Positions 63,662 to 64,000 of a stretch of DNA of 64,000 nucleotides are shown here, piece by piece. Position 1 is the first letter of the stretch, and each line of letters begins with the position of its first letter. The notes under the pieces were generated by a model. It was not told the origin of the DNA and made no database searches. It saw nothing but the letters and a program-made list of their open reading frames with translations. Origin of the DNA: Bacteroidota bacterium. GTDB lineage: Bacteria; Bacteroidota; Bacteroidia; Cytophagales; Cyclobacteriaceae. The translations under genes were made by a program, and so were the position numbers. The stretch lies in the NCBI GenBank assembly GCA_018267215.1, contig JAFDYX010000002.1, positions 1 through 64,000 on the forward strand. Direction: 5' to 3'.

Positions 63662-64000
63662 TCAGATGTGAAAATGTTCTTTGATGTTTTCGGTTACAAC
63701 TTTTCCGTCAAAGAGGTTAACGATGCGGTGCGCATAGTTGGCATCGTAAGGTGAGTGGGTCACCATCAAAACCGTAGTGCCTTCTTCATTCAGTTGCGAA
63801 AGTAGTTTCATCACCTCTTCGCCATTGGCAGAATCGAGGTTACCGGTGGGTTCGTCAGCCAGGATTACTTTGGGTTTTGCTACGATGGCACGCGAGATGG
63901 CCACGCGTTGCTGCTGCCCGCCCGAAAGTTGCTGGGGGAAATGGTTTCTGCGGTGCATAATGTTCATGCGCTCCAGCACTTCCTCCACTCTCTTTTTGCG
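63662..64000 (-). CDS. ABC transporter ATP-binding protein, partial (cut by window end)
   Basis: The reading frame is open to the window edge and ends at 63662, giving about 112 residues of the C-terminal half. It contains the signature LSGGQQQRVAISRAI, Walker B VILADEPTGNLDS and the switch MVTHSPYDA, as in LolD/MacB ATPases. The N-terminal half with Walker A is outside the window. It probably works with an FtsX-type permease, perhaps the one at 60926-63334. Confidence 0.9.
   Translation of the reverse strand, partial: RKKRVEEVLERMNIMHRRNHFPQQLSGGQQQRVAISRAIVAKPKVILADEPTGNLDSANGEEVMKLLSQLNEEGTTVLMVTHSPYDANYAHRIVNLFDGKVVTENIKEHFHI

Noticed and set aside
1-64000. tRNA, rRNA, CRISPR arrays and prophage genes
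   Set aside because: No cloverleaf-like sequence, spaced repeat array or phage structural genes were noticed when reading the window; a dedicated scan was not possible.

Overview
The window looks like a chromosomal segment of a Bacteroidota bacterium, most likely a Cytophagales-type environmental species (inference from gene content). The evidence is a SusC/SusD pair, a type IX secretion (T9SS) component (PorD/DUF4835), a T9SS-type sorting domain, split L-serine dehydratase, OstA-like protein, DUF4412, DUF6132 and several -7 elements close to the Bacteroidota TAnnTTTG consensus. No rRNA, tRNA, CRISPR array, prophage or intact insertion sequence was seen.

Layout. (1) 1-16.0 kb is a glycan-utilisation region. 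A 7TM-DISM receptor whose C-terminal output domain resembles the zinc ribbon of IS1595/ISXO2 transposases lies upstream of a SusC/SusD/LamG operon. After a terminator come a seven-haem cytochrome c lipoprotein and a large FG-GAP/ASPIC-UnbV lipoprotein, then a GH30 glycosidase (minus strand) and a GH144-like glucanase (plus strand). (2) 16.0-25.2 kb is a minus-strand housekeeping and envelope block: CadD-like transporter, RecN, PorD, CoaBC, RNA polymerase omega, BamD, OstA-like protein, M28 peptidase and a ferric-reductase-like membrane protein. (3) 25.2-29.9 kb holds a VapBC-like toxin-antitoxin pair, AsnS, sigma-54, a small membrane protein and an RRM protein. (4) 29.9-38.1 kb is a complete 4-hydroxyproline catabolic operon (AraC regulator, deaminase, alpha-ketoglutarate semialdehyde dehydrogenase, epimerase, D-amino-acid dehydrogenase) with an alpha-galactosidase-like enzyme and a YefM/YoeB pair embedded in it. 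(5) 38.1-48 kb holds an AddB-like nuclease, arginase and arginine decarboxylase (divergent), a phytase-esterase-like protein, a fatty acid hydroxylase and a T9SS-exported VCBS protein. (6) 48-57 kb holds serine dehydratase beta, TolC and HlyD, pyrophosphatase, a GT9 glycosyltransferase, a Met-rich DUF4412 protein, an rRNA/tRNA methyltransferase, an alpha/beta hydrolase and a DUF2490 protein. (7) 57-59.2 kb is a compact sulfur/redox operon (Crp/Fnr regulator, DUF2892, DUF6132, rhodanese, OsmC, thioredoxin) with a perfect CRP-type palindrome at activator distance from the second gene. (8) 59.2-64 kb holds ABC transporter genes, the last one cut by the window end.

The most notable points are the receptor fused to a transposase-derived DNA-binding module beside a glycan locus, the alpha-galactosidase inside a hydroxyproline operon (which would suit degradation of extensin-type glycoproteins), and the Crp-controlled persulfide/thiol operon. 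All functional calls rest on reading motifs by eye; no database search was run.
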